From assembly GCF_042752395.1 (NCBI RefSeq), contig NZ_JBHYXZ010000015.1:26510-90509 (forward strand): a DNA stretch of 64,000 nt. The letters run 5' to 3'. Positions 44,218 to 54,162 of this stretch are shown here, piece after piece. Both the position numbers and the translations under genes were made by a program. The notes beneath the pieces are model-generated. The model had not been told where the DNA came from. It made no database searches and saw only the letters and a list, made by a program, of their open reading frames with translations. Origin of the DNA: Actinosynnema sp042752395 (GTDB taxonomy: Bacteria; Actinomycetota; Actinomycetes; Mycobacteriales; Pseudonocardiaceae). Each line of letters starts with the position of its first letter. Within the stretch, counting starts at the first letter, position 1.

Positions 44218-44693
44218 ACGTGACGGTGAACGGCGAGCCGAGGCAGGCCGATGACGTGTGGGAGGGCGAGAGCCTGCTGTACGTGCTGCGCGAACGGCTC
44301 GGCCTGCCGGGCTCGAAGAACGCGTGCGAGCAGGGCGAGTGCGGCTCGTGCACGGTCTACCTGGACGGCACGCCGGTGTGCGCCTGCCTGGTGGCCGCGG
44401 GCCAGGCGGAGGGCCGCGAGGTGCGGACGGTCGAGGGGTTGGCCGACGGCGACCGGCTCGACCCCGTCCAGGAGGCGTTCGTGGAGGCGGGCGCGGTGCA
44501 GTGCGGGTTCTGCACGCCCGGTCTCGTGGTCGCCGCGCACGACCTGCTCGGCCGGGTGCCGAGGCCGAGCGACCCCGAGATCCGGGAGGCGCTGGCCGGG
44601 AACCTGTGCCGCTGCACGGGTTACGAGAAGATCCTGGACGCGGTCCGCCTCGCCGCCGCCCGCCGGGCCGACGCCGGGGGCGGGTCCGGATGA
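44208..44693 (+). CDS. Xanthine dehydrogenase, 2Fe-2S subunit
   Basis: Protein of 161 aa with two [2Fe-2S] sites: plant-ferredoxin type NACEQGECGSCTVYLDGTPV followed by CAC, and the helical type QCGFCTPG with NLCRCTGYEKIL. All eight ligand cysteines are present. GTG 44208. Relays electrons from molybdopterin to FAD. Overlaps both neighbours (10 and 4 bp). Confidence 0.94.
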   Translation: MRVNVTVNGEPRQADDVWEGESLLYVLRERLGLPGSKNACEQGECGSCTVYLDGTPVCACLVAAGQAEGREVRTVEGLADGDRLDPVQEAFVEAGAVQCGFCTPGLVVAAHDLLGRVPRPSDPEIREALAGNLCRCTGYEKILDAVRLAAARRADAGGGSG

Positions 44694-46045
44694 CGCCGAC
44701 CATCCTCGACGGCGTCGCGGTCGCCGCCGTGGACGCCGCGGGCACCGAGCACGCGGTCGGCCACGTCGTCATCGAGGACGGCCGGATCACCACCGTGGGG
44801 CCGGGCCAGGCGCCCCGGCCGACCGGGCCGCACACCTGGGTCGACGGCAGCGGCTGCCTGGTCACGCCGGGCCTGGTCAACACCCACCACCACCTCTACC
44901 AGTGGGCCACCCGCGGCCTCGCCCAGGACGCCACGCTGTTCGAGTGGCTGACCACGCTCTACCCGGTGTGGCGCGGCCTGGACGCCGGGATCACGCACGC
45001 CGCGGCCTCCGCCGGGCTGGCGAAGCTCGCGACCACCGGCTGCACGACGGCCGCCGACCACCACTACGTCTTCCCCCGTGAGGGCGGCGACCAGTTCGCG
45101 GCCCTGGTCGAGGCGGGCCGGCGCGTCGGCGTGCGGCTGCACGCCGTGCGCGGCTCGATGGACCGCGGCCGGTCGCACGGCGGCCTGCCGCCGGACAACC
45201 TGGTCGAGGACACCGAGGCCGCGCTGATCGCCACCGAGCAGGCGGTCAACGACCACCACGACACGTCCCCGGACGCGCTGGTCCGGGTGGCCGTCGGCCC
45301 GTGCTCGCCGTTCTCGGTCAGCGCCGAGCTGATGGTCGGCGCGGCGGAGCTGGCCCGCGCCAAGGGCGTGCGGCTGCACACCCACCTCGCCGAGACCGTG
45401 GACGAGGAGGAGCAGTGCCTGGCCGAGTACGGCTGCACGCCCACCGAGTACGCCGAACGCCTCGGCTGGCTCGGTGACGACGTGTGGTTGGCGCACACCG
45501 TCCACCTGTCGCCCGAAGCGGTGAAGCGGGTGGGCGCGACCGGCACCGGCAGCGCCCACTGCCCCACGTCCAACGGCCGGCTGGGCACCGGCATCGCCCC
45601 GGTCCGCGACCTGCTCGACGCGGGCGCGCCGGTGGGCCTCGGCGTGGACGGGGCGGCGTCCAACGAGGCCGGCGGGCTGGTCGAGGAGCTGCACCAGGCG
45701 TTGCTGCAGGCCCGGCAGCGCGGCGGGCCCCGGGCGTTGACCGCGCGGGAAGCGTTGTGGCTGGGCACGATGGGCGGCGCGCGGTGCCTGGGCCGGGAGG
45801 CCGAGATCGGCTCGATCGAGCCGGGCAAGCTCGCCGACCTCGCGGTGTGGCGGCTCGACGGGCTGGACCACGCGGGCATCGAGGACCCGGTGGCCGCCCT
45901 CGTGCTCGGGCCGCGGCCCCGGCTGAAGCTGCTGCTGGTGGGCGGCCGGACCGTGGTGGAGGACGGCGAGCTGCGCACCGCCTCCGAGACCGACCTCGCG
46001 CGCGACCTGCGGGCCGCCGCCGAGCGACTGAAGGGGACGCGATGA
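44690..46045 (+). CDS. Amidohydrolase, 8-oxoguanine deaminase-like
   Basis: Metal-dependent amidohydrolase of 451 aa (TrzN/AtzB/SSN family). Metal ligands: VNTHHHLYQW, LHTHLAETVDEEEQC, AHTVH and VGLGVDGAASNEAGG. Substrate class inferred from context inside a xanthine dehydrogenase operon: 8-oxoguanine or another aminopurine deaminated to a hydroxypurine. ATG 44690 overlaps the Fe-S gene stop (ATGA), and its own stop overlaps the molybdenum subunit start. Confidence 0.87.
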   Translation: MTPTILDGVAVAAVDAAGTEHAVGHVVIEDGRITTVGPGQAPRPTGPHTWVDGSGCLVTPGLVNTHHHLYQWATRGLAQDATLFEWLTTLYPVWRGLDAGITHAAASAGLAKLATTGCTTAADHHYVFPREGGDQFAALVEAGRRVGVRLHAVRGSMDRGRSHGGLPPDNLVEDTEAALIATEQAVNDHHDTSPDALVRVAVGPCSPFSVSAELMVGAAELARAKGVRLHTHLAETVDEEEQCLAEYGCTPTEYAERLGWLGDDVWLAHTVHLSPEAVKRVGATGTGSAHCPTSNGRLGTGIAPVRDLLDAGAPVGLGVDGAASNEAGGLVEELHQALLQARQRGGPRALTAREALWLGTMGGARCLGREAEIGSIEPGKLADLAVWRLDGLDHAGIEDPVAALVLGPRPRLKLLLVGGRTVVEDGELRTASETDLARDLRAAAERLKGTR

Positions 46046-48264
46046 GCCTCACCCCCGCCGAACTGACCTCCGCCGTGGCCGGCGGCATCGGCTCCAGCCC
46101 GCAGCGGCCGGACGGGAACCTCAAGGTGCGCGGCGAGTTCGCCTACGCCTCGGACCTGTGGCACGAGGACATGATCTGGGGCGCGACCCTGCGCAGCCCG
46201 CACCCGTACGCGCGGATCGCGTCCGTCGACATCACCGAGGCGTTGAAGGTCCCCGGCGTGCACGCCGTGCTCACGCACCGGGACGTGCCGGGGGTCAACC
46301 GGTACGGCCTGGAGCACAAGGACCAGCCGGTGCTCGCCGAGGACGTCGTGCGCTACCAGGGCGAGCCGGTCGCCCTGGTCGGCGCGGACCACCCGGAGAC
46401 GGCGCGGCGCGCGATGGCGCGCATCAAGGTCGAGTACGAGGTGCTCACCCCGGTCGTGGACATGGAGACCGCGGTCGACGACACGCCGCTGCACCCCGGC
46501 GGCAACCTGGTGCGGCACGTGCCCGTGCGGCGGGGCGACCAGGACGCGCGGGCCGAGGTCGTGGTCACCGGCCGGTACGAGGTCGGCATGCAGGACCAGG
46601 CGTTCCTCGGGCCCGAGTCGGGGCTGGCCGTGCCCGCCGAGGACGGCGGCGTGGACCTCTACATCGCCACCCAGTGGCTGCACGTGGACCAGGGCCAGGT
46701 CGCGGCGGCCCTCGGGCTGCCCCTGGAGCGGGTGCGGCTCACGCTGTCCGGCGTCGGCGGCGCGTTCGGCGGGCGCGAGGACCTGTCGATGCAGGTGCAC
46801 GCGTGCCTGCTGGCGCTGCACACCGGCAAGCCCACCAAGATGGTCTACAACCGCGAGGAGTCGTTCTACGGGCACGTGCACCGGCACCCGGCGGTGCTGT
46901 ACTACGAGCACGGCGCGGACCGCACCGGCAAGCTCGTGTACGTCAAGGCGCGGATCTTCCTCGACGGCGGCGCGTACGCCTCCAGCACCCCGGCGGTGGT
47001 CGCGAACGCGGCCACGCTCGGCATCGGCCCGTACGACGTGGACAACGTGACCGTCGACTGCTGGGGCGTCTACACCAACAACCCGCCGTGCGGCGCGATG
47101 CGCGGGTTCGGCGCGGTGCAGGCCGGGTTCGCCTACGAGTCGCAGATGGACAAGCTCGCCGAGGCGCTGGGCATGGACCCGGTGGACGTGCGGATCGCCA
47201 ACGCGATGAGCGAGGGCTCGGTCATGCCGACCGGGCAGGTGGTCGACTCGGCCGCGCCGGTCGCCGAGCTGCTGAAGCTGGTGCGGGACAAGCCGATGCC
47301 GCCGCCCGCCGGGTCGGACCTGCGCGACCTGCCCGGCGGTGTCTCGAACACCACGCACGGCGAGGGCGTGGTGCGCGGCGTGGGGTACGCCGTGGGGATC
47401 AAGAACATCTGCTTCTCCGAGGGCTACGACGACTACTCCACCGCGCGGGTGCGGTTGCAGGTGATCAACGGTGAGCCGGCCGCGCTGGCGCACACCGCCG
47501 CCGTCGAGGTCGGCCAGGGCCTGGTGACCGTCATGCAGCAGATCGTGCGCACCGAGCTGGGTGTGGAGCGGGTGACGATCCTGCCCATGGACACCTCCAT
47601 CGGCAACGGCGGCTCCACCTCGGCGTCCCGCCAGACCTACGTGACCGGTGGCGCGGTGAAGGCCGCGTGCGCGGCCGTGCGGGAGAAGCTGGTCAAGCTC
47701 GCCGGCGGCCGTGACCTGTCCACTGTGGACCTGGCCGCGCTGCTGGGCGACGAGGTGGTCGACGAGACGGTGGAGTGGCGGCACCGCGCCACCGAGCCGG
47801 TCGACCCGGTGACGGGGCAGGGCAACGCGCACGTGCAGTACGGGTTCGCCGCGCACCGCGCCGTGGTGGACGTGGACGTGGAGCTGGGCCTGGTGAAGGT
47901 GGTCGAGCTGGACTGCGCGCAGGACGTCGGCAAGGCGATCAACCCGCAGGCCGTGCTGGGGCAGATCCAGGGCGGGTCGGCGCAGGGCCTCGGCCTCGCG
48001 GTGATGGAGGAGATCCAGGTCGAGGGCGGTCGGGTGCGCAACCCGTCGTTCACCGACTACCTCATCCCGACCGTGCTCGACATGCCCCCGATGAGCATCG
48101 ACGTGCTGGAGCTGGCCGACCCGAACGCCCCGTACGGGGTGCGCGGCGTCGGCGAGCCGCCCACGATCTCGTCCACGCCGGCGATCGTCGCGGCCATCCG
48201 CGCCGCCACCGGCCTCGCCCTGACCCGGGTGCCCGTGCGCCCCGAGCACATCACCGGCGTCTGA
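46042..48264 (+). CDS. Xanthine dehydrogenase, molybdopterin-binding subunit
   Basis: Large catalytic subunit of 740 aa. N-terminal a/b-hammerhead domain (KVRGEFAYASDLWHEDMIWG, LRSPHPYARI) and Moco-binding domains with GVGGAFGGREDLSMQV, NNPPCGAMRGFGAVQAGF, EVGQGLVTVMQQI, and a C-terminal GVRGVGEPPTISSTPA carrying the catalytic Glu region. It hydroxylates hypoxanthine or xanthine towards urate. Translationally coupled (ATGA) to the amidohydrolase. Confidence 0.94.
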   Translation: MSLTPAELTSAVAGGIGSSPQRPDGNLKVRGEFAYASDLWHEDMIWGATLRSPHPYARIASVDITEALKVPGVHAVLTHRDVPGVNRYGLEHKDQPVLAEDVVRYQGEPVALVGADHPETARRAMARIKVEYEVLTPVVDMETAVDDTPLHPGGNLVRHVPVRRGDQDARAEVVVTGRYEVGMQDQAFLGPESGLAVPAEDGGVDLYIATQWLHVDQGQVAAALGLPLERVRLTLSGVGGAFGGREDLSMQVHACLLALHTGKPTKMVYNREESFYGHVHRHPAVLYYEHGADRTGKLVYVKARIFLDGGAYASSTPAVVANAATLGIGPYDVDNVTVDCWGVYTNNPPCGAMRGFGAVQAGFAYESQMDKLAEALGMDPVDVRIANAMSEGSVMPTGQVVDSAAPVAELLKLVRDKPMPPPAGSDLRDLPGGVSNTTHGEGVVRGVGYAVGIKNICFSEGYDDYSTARVRLQVINGEPAALAHTAAVEVGQGLVTVMQQIVRTELGVERVTILPMDTSIGNGGSTSASRQTYVTGGAVKAACAAVREKLVKLAGGRDLSTVDLAALLGDEVVDETVEWRHRATEPVDPVTGQGNAHVQYGFAAHRAVVDVDVELGLVKVVELDCAQDVGKAINPQAVLGQIQGGSAQGLGLAVMEEIQVEGGRVRNPSFTDYLIPTVLDMPPMSIDVLELADPNAPYGVRGVGEPPTISSTPAIVAAIRAATGLALTRVPVRPEHITGV

Positions 48265-48286
48265 TCCCCCGCACCGAGGAGAACCC

Positions 48287-48769
48287 ATGACCACGTCCGT
48301 GTCGCCCGACCACGCCTGGCTGCGCGCGTCGATCGACCTCGCCACCCGCAACGTCGCCGAGGGCGGCGGCCCGTTCGGCGCGGTGGTCGTCCGGGCGGGC
48401 GAGGTGATCGCGACCGGCACGAACCAGGTCACGCCGACGCTCGACCCGACCGCGCACGCCGAGGTGGTCGCCATCCGCGCGGCCTGCCGGGCGCTCGGCG
48501 ACTTCCGGCTCACCGGGTGCGTGCTGGTGTCGTCGTGCGAGCCGTGCCCGCTGTGCCTGTCCGCCGCGCTGTGGGCGCGGGTGGACCGGGTCGTCTACGC
48601 CGCCGACCGGCACGACGCGGCGGCGGCCGGGTTCGACGACCGGGAGTTCCACGACCTGTTCGGCCGGCCGCGGGAGACGTGGAGCCTGCCGGTGCACCAC
48701 GTGCCGACGGGCGAGGACACCGCGCCGTTCAGCGCCTGGCTGGCGCACGCGGACCGGGTGGACTACTAG
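48287..48769 (+). CDS. guaD: Guanine deaminase (cytidine-deaminase fold)
   Basis: Zinc-dependent nucleoside/base deaminase of 160 aa: zinc motif TAHAEVVAIRAAC and SSCEPCPLCLSAALW, substrate loop GGGPFGAVVV. Converts guanine to xanthine, feeding the dehydrogenase encoded just upstream. ATG 48287 has GAGGAG nine bases before. Its TAG stop overlaps the stop of the convergent GNAT gene in the tetranucleotide CTAG. Confidence 0.92.
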   Translation: MTTSVSPDHAWLRASIDLATRNVAEGGGPFGAVVVRAGEVIATGTNQVTPTLDPTAHAEVVAIRAACRALGDFRLTGCVLVSSCEPCPLCLSAALWARVDRVVYAADRHDAAAAGFDDREFHDLFGRPRETWSLPVHHVPTGEDTAPFSAWLAHADRVDY

Positions 48770-49650
48770 GTCGTGCGCGGCGTGCCGGTGGACCGGCGGC
48801 GCCAGTCCCGGATGCCGGGGAGCTGCCGGAAGCCGGCCGACCGGTAGGTGGCGACCGCGCCCGCGTTGGCGCTCGGGGTGCAGACGACCGCGCTGGACGC
48901 GCCCATCTCCCGCAGCGCGGCCGCCGCGGCGAGGGTGATCGCCCGGCCGTGGCCGCGGCTGCGGTGGTCCCGGTGCACGCCCATCGGTTCCAGCAGGCCG
49001 GGCCGGCCCGGACCGGCCGACCACACCGTCACCGCCGCGACCGCCTCGCCCCGGTCGTGGGCGACCAGGCACCGGGCGTCGGCGTAGGCCGGCCCGGCGG
49101 CCATCGCGCGCCACGCCTCGTCGGTGAACGTGGACCGGTCGAACGCCGCCCGCTGCACGGCGGTCCGCACGTGCGCCCGGTCCGGTCCGACGACCTCGAT
49201 GCGCACGCCCGGTTCCGGCACCGGGTCGGACAGGTCGCGGATCAGCGGCGTCCACGGCTCGTCGGCGGTCCAGCCCGCGTCGGGCAGCAGGTCGTGGAGC
49301 AGCGCGTCCGCCGGGGCGTCGAGGCCGGCCGTGCCCTCGGGCAGGAGGCCGCGTGACGGCTCGGTGGCGTCCTCGACCAGCCGCCGGGCCAGCTCCTCGT
49401 CGCGCCGGACGTCCGGGGCGGTCGTCAGCCGGAGCAGGCCGGGGCCGTCCAGGAGGCCGACGGCGACGACCCTCCCGTCCCGGCTCCACGTCCGGACCGC
49501 CGCGGCCGTCGCGTCCGCGCCGAACCGCCGGAACCAACCCAGGTCACCGGGGTGCAGCTGCATCGGCGCGCCGTCGTGCTGCCACTCGCGCAGCACGGCG
49601 ACCGCCTCGTCCGGGTCGTGGACCGCCGGCTCGCGCAACACGATCGCCAT
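48766..49650 (-). CDS. GNAT-family N-acetyltransferase
   Basis: Protein of 294 aa with a GNAT domain in its C-terminal half: acetyl-CoA loop MGVHRDHRSRGHGRAITLAA and AVATYRSAGFRQLPG. The N-terminal half is a divergent GNAT-like region, so it may be a two-domain member. Substrate unknown. ATG 49650. Convergent with the guanine deaminase gene, sharing CTAG at the stops. Confidence 0.85.
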   Translation of the reverse strand: MAIVLREPAVHDPDEAVAVLREWQHDGAPMQLHPGDLGWFRRFGADATAAAVRTWSRDGRVVAVGLLDGPGLLRLTTAPDVRRDEELARRLVEDATEPSRGLLPEGTAGLDAPADALLHDLLPDAGWTADEPWTPLIRDLSDPVPEPGVRIEVVGPDRAHVRTAVQRAAFDRSTFTDEAWRAMAAGPAYADARCLVAHDRGEAVAAVTVWSAGPGRPGLLEPMGVHRDHRSRGHGRAITLAAAAALREMGASSAVVCTPSANAGAVATYRSAGFRQLPGIRDWRRRSTGTPRTT

Positions 49651-49707
49651 CCGCCGATCACACACCGCGGCGGCGGTCCGCCGCACCCGATTTTCGGTCC
49701 GGGGTCA

Positions 49708-49799
49708 CGCCCGAGCGTTGAATTCAAGGGTCCTGAACGTACGACTCACGGGTCCTGAACGTAGGACACGCGCGTTCTGAACGTAGGACACGCGCGGGG
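49708..49799. repeat. 22-bp-period repeat array (locus 2)
   Basis: Four direct units with cores starting at 49713, 49735, 49757 and 49779, an exact 22-bp period. Read on the minus strand they are GTGTCCTACGTTC (twice), GAGTCGTACGTTC and GAATTCAACGCTC, the same core family as at 13811-13996. As at locus 1, it directly follows a minus-strand gene's stop (DUF305, 49800) and precedes another minus-strand gene. Confidence 0.8.
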
Positions 49800-50423
49800 T
49801 CAGGGGATGGTGATGGCCTTCATGCGTTCGATCTCGTCGGTCTGGGAGGCGACCACGTCGTTGGCCATGTCCTCGACCCGCACGTCGGTGCCCGAGGACA
49901 GCAGCTCGACCGCCATGCTGATCGCGCCCTCGTGGTGGGCGATCATCAGCCGCAGGAACAGCCGGTCGAAGTCCGAGCCGGTGGCCGCGCGCAGCTCGGC
50001 CAGCTGCTGCTCGGTCGCCATGCCGGGCATCGAGTCGTGGTCCACCTCGGGCAGGTCGGCGCTGTGGCCGTGCGCGGGCGCGTTCTCCGCGTACTGCCGC
50101 TGCCACTGCTCCATGGCGGCGATCTCCGGGCCCTGCGTGTCGTGGATCCGCGACGCCAGCCCGCGCACCGTCTCGTTTCGCGCCCGCTCCGGGGCGAGCG
50201 CGGTCATCTCCAGCGCCTGCCGGTGGTGCACGATCATCCGGGCGACGTAGGTCAGGTCCGCCTGGCTCGGCGCGACCCAGCGGTCCGTGCCGAAGTCCTC
50301 CGGCGCAAGGGTTTGCGCTTGCTCACCCGGCCCCTGTGGCGCGATGATCGGGGGCTGGTCGACCGATTGCGACGTGCAGCCCGCGAGGACGGCCACCAGC
50401 ACCGCGACGAACACCATTCGCAT
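49800..50423 (-). CDS. DUF305 lipoprotein
   Basis: Exported lipoprotein of 207 aa: lipobox VAVLAGC with Cys16, then a DUF305 ferritin-like helical domain with paired motifs MIVHHRQALEMTALA and LMIAHHEGAISMAVEL, plus HDSMPGMATEQQ. The HH motifs suggest metal (copper or iron) binding, but function is not established. ATG 50423. Divergent from the LVIVD gene, a pairing I recall as common. Confidence 0.9.
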   Translation of the reverse strand: MRMVFVAVLVAVLAGCTSQSVDQPPIIAPQGPGEQAQTLAPEDFGTDRWVAPSQADLTYVARMIVHHRQALEMTALAPERARNETVRGLASRIHDTQGPEIAAMEQWQRQYAENAPAHGHSADLPEVDHDSMPGMATEQQLAELRAATGSDFDRLFLRLMIAHHEGAISMAVELLSSGTDVRVEDMANDVVASQTDEIERMKAITIP

Positions 50424-50577
50424 CCCGCTACCCCCTAGCCCTCCGGTCGGCCGCCAACGTACCCGGCGACCCCACATGTCGGAAGTGCGGAAAATTCCCG
50501 ACGAATGGGTCTGGTCCTTAGCGTTGCGAACGGGTGATACTGCGGGCCCTGCACTTGGGTTGGAAGGGGAACCTGAA

Positions 50578-52077
<1,500 letters not shown>

Positions 52078-52105
52078 CCCGAACGGCCTGACCACGTCCG
52101 GACCC

Positions 52106-52139
52106 GGAGGGGCCCGTCGCACCCGCGGCGGGCCCCTCC
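52106..52139 (+). terminator. Hairpin terminator after the LVIVD gene
   Basis: Perfect 11-bp stem GGAGGGGCCCG / CGGGCCCCTCC, 12-base loop, 28 bases after the stop codon. Confidence 0.75.
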
Positions 52140-52297
52140 ACCCGTTCCGACCAACGCCAACATTGCATATTTCCCCCGGGTTCACCGGAATAGCGCTCAC
52201 CGGTACTCCTTGGCGGTGAATTCGTCCGCACCGGGGCCGACTCGGCGTAGTATCGGCCCCGATTCCTCTTCACGAATTCCTCGCGAGGAGTATTCCC

Positions 52298-52912
52298 ATG
52301 CCGGACATGACCCTCTACCGGGGTGAGCGGCACAATGTCTGGCCGGACCCGGCGGTGCGCCTCATCTGGGGCGGCATGACGATCCTCGACCCCTGGCCGG
52401 GCGCGCGGCTGCCGAACCAGACCGCCACCGGCGCGTGGTCCGCGCTCTCCCGCGCGATCAGCACCGGCGGCGGCGACCTGGCGGCGTTCTCCCGCTCGCT
52501 GCGCGCGGCGGGCGTCTCACACGGCCTGACCTTCACCCGCGTGCCCGACCCGGTGCGGTCGGAGTCCGCCCACCACTACGTGGTCACCATCCACCACGCG
52601 CGCACGTTCCTGCTGCGCTACGGCGGGGTGGGCGGCTGGACCCTGGGCGAGGAGGTGCCGTGGGTGACCGACCCGACACCGGCAGACCAGGATTACGTGG
52701 TGCTGAACGGGCCGAGCGTGAGCCGGTCGACGGTATTGGGTTACGGGCATTTCGCCGGTCCGCCGGAAGTCACGTTGTTCACCGACGTGCCGACCACGTG
52801 GGTGACGTCCGTGAACGGTCAGCCGATCGGCGCACGTGGCATACGCGTTTTGGTCGATTCGGCGCTGTCCGACGCGGAACGGGTGAAACTGACGAAATTG
52901 CGCCGACCCTGA
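52298..52912 (+). CDS. Hypothetical protein
   Basis: Protein of 204 aa that I do not recognise. No signal peptide or membrane segment. Visible segments: WPDPAVRLIWGGMTILDPWP, the middle HHYVVTIHHARTFLLRYGGV and GPPEVTLFTDVPTTWVTSVN. ATG 52298 follows GAGGAG, so translation is credible. The last third uses noticeably more A/T in third positions (for example GTATTGGGTTACGGGCATTT) than the neighbours, hinting at horizontal origin or weaker selection. Flanked by a terminator upstream and low-complexity DNA downstream; monocistronic. Confidence 0.7.
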   Translation: MPDMTLYRGERHNVWPDPAVRLIWGGMTILDPWPGARLPNQTATGAWSALSRAISTGGGDLAAFSRSLRAAGVSHGLTFTRVPDPVRSESAHHYVVTIHHARTFLLRYGGVGGWTLGEEVPWVTDPTPADQDYVVLNGPSVSRSTVLGYGHFAGPPEVTLFTDVPTTWVTSVNGQPIGARGIRVLVDSALSDAERVKLTKLRRP

Positions 52913-53022
52913 CCCGGACCACCACGCCCGCGCCGCACCGAGCCGTCGCGCCCGAACACCACCGCCCGAACACCACCGCCCGGTCCGCGTCCAGGTCCGC
53001 CCCCGCCCCCACCGCCACCGCC

Positions 53023-53180
53023 GTCGCCGTCGCCGTCGCCGTCGCCCCGGATCGTCAGGTCTTCACCACCGTCACCCGGACCGCGTCCAGGTCCACCACG
53101 ACCGCCGGGCCGGGCCGTCAGGTCTCCACCACCATCACCCGGCCCGCCCCGAGGTCCAGCGACACGGTCGCGCCGGGCGG
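53023..53180. repeat. Hexamer tract and ghost copy of the ABC ATPase gene end
   Basis: GTCGCC occurs four times in tandem at 53023-53046. Immediately next, GTCAGGTCTTCACCACCGTC (53054-53073) is a diverged copy of GTCAGGTCTCCACCACCATC (53117-53136), offset 63 bp. The duplicated segment covers the last codons and stop of the ABC ATPase gene; on the minus strand the extra copy reads VDLDAVRVTVVKT-stop against SLDLGAGRVMVVET-stop. Confidence 0.6.
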
Positions 53181-54161
53181 GAAGTCACCCGCGCGGGAGG
53201 ACGGCTGGTCGACCCGCACCACCTGCTCGCCGCCGTCGAGCCGCACGGACAGCCGCGTCACCGGGCCGAGGAAGCTGTGCGTGACCACGTTCCCGGTCAG
53301 CGCGCCGTCGGCCGGCCCGCAGTGCGGGGCGATGCCGATGTCCTCCGGCCGCACGATCACCTTGACCTCGCCGGTCAGCCCGGCCGCCGCGTCGGTGTCG
53401 AACCGGAACGCGCCCAGCCGGACGCCGCCCGCCTCGGCGACGCCGTAGACCGCGTTCGTCACACCGACGAACTCCGCCACGAACGCCGACGCGGGCTCGC
53501 GGTACACCGCCGCGGGCGTGTCGAGCTGTTCCAACCGGCCGTGCGACAGCACGCCGACCCGGTCGGAGACGGCCAGCGCCTCCTCCTGGTCGTGCGTGAC
53601 GAACAGCGTGGTCATGCCCAGCTCGGTCTGGATGCGCCGGATCTCGTCCCGCAGCGCCACCCGCACCTTGGCGTCCAGCGCGGACAGCGGCTCGTCCAGC
53701 AGCAGCACGCGCGGCTGGACGGCCAGCGCGCGGGCGAGCGCGACGCGTTGCTGCTGACCGCCGGAGAGCTGGTGCGGGTACCGCTTGCCGAGGTGGGCGA
53801 GCCCGACCAGCTCCAGCAGCTCGGCGACCCGCCGGTCCCGGTGCGGGGCCTTGCGCAGCCGCAGGCCGAACGCGACGTTCTGGCTCGCGGTCAGGTTCGG
53901 GAACAGGCTGTACGCCTGGAACACCATGCCCATGTCGCGCTTGTTCGCGGGCACGCGGGTGATGTCGCGGCCGGCCACCAGCACCCGGCCCGCGTCGGCC
54001 GCCTCGAACCCGGCGACGATGCGCAGCGCCGTCGTCTTGCCGCAGCCGCTCGGTCCGAGGAGGCTGACCAGCTCGCCCTCGGCCAGTTCCAGGTCGAGCC
54101 CGTCGAGCGCGGTCTGGCCGCCGAACGCCTTGCGCAGCCCCTCCAGGCGCAGGTAACCCAT
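53118..54161 (-). CDS. ABC importer ATP-binding protein (PotA/FbpC-like)
   Basis: Cytoplasmic ATPase of 347 aa. Walker A LLGPSGCGKTTALRIVAG, Q-loop GMVFQAYSLFPN, signature HQLSGGQQQRVALARALA, Walker B RVLLLDEPLSALD, H-loop FVTHDQEEALAV; C-terminal TOBE domain (VIVRPEDIGIAP, SFLGPVTRLSV). It energises the two permeases encoded just upstream. ATG 54161 begins one base after the permease stop. The substrate class is iron/polyamine/phosphonate-like by family and cannot be fixed. Confidence 0.93.
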   Translation of the reverse strand: MGYLRLEGLRKAFGGQTALDGLDLELAEGELVSLLGPSGCGKTTALRIVAGFEAADAGRVLVAGRDITRVPANKRDMGMVFQAYSLFPNLTASQNVAFGLRLRKAPHRDRRVAELLELVGLAHLGKRYPHQLSGGQQQRVALARALAVQPRVLLLDEPLSALDAKVRVALRDEIRRIQTELGMTTLFVTHDQEEALAVSDRVGVLSHGRLEQLDTPAAVYREPASAFVAEFVGVTNAVYGVAEAGGVRLGAFRFDTDAAAGLTGEVKVIVRPEDIGIAPHCGPADGALTGNVVTHSFLGPVTRLSVRLDGGEQVVRVDQPSSRAGDFPPGATVSLDLGAGRVMVVET

Positions 54162-54162
54162 G

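Noticed and set aside
45064..48513. 1149-codon minus-strand open frame across the purine operon
   Set aside because: Shadow of three overlapping genes with strong family motifs on the plus strand.
53023..53046. GTCGCC tandem as a phase-variable repeat
   Set aside because: Only four copies in a non-coding position after a gene end; no start codon or promoter element spans it.
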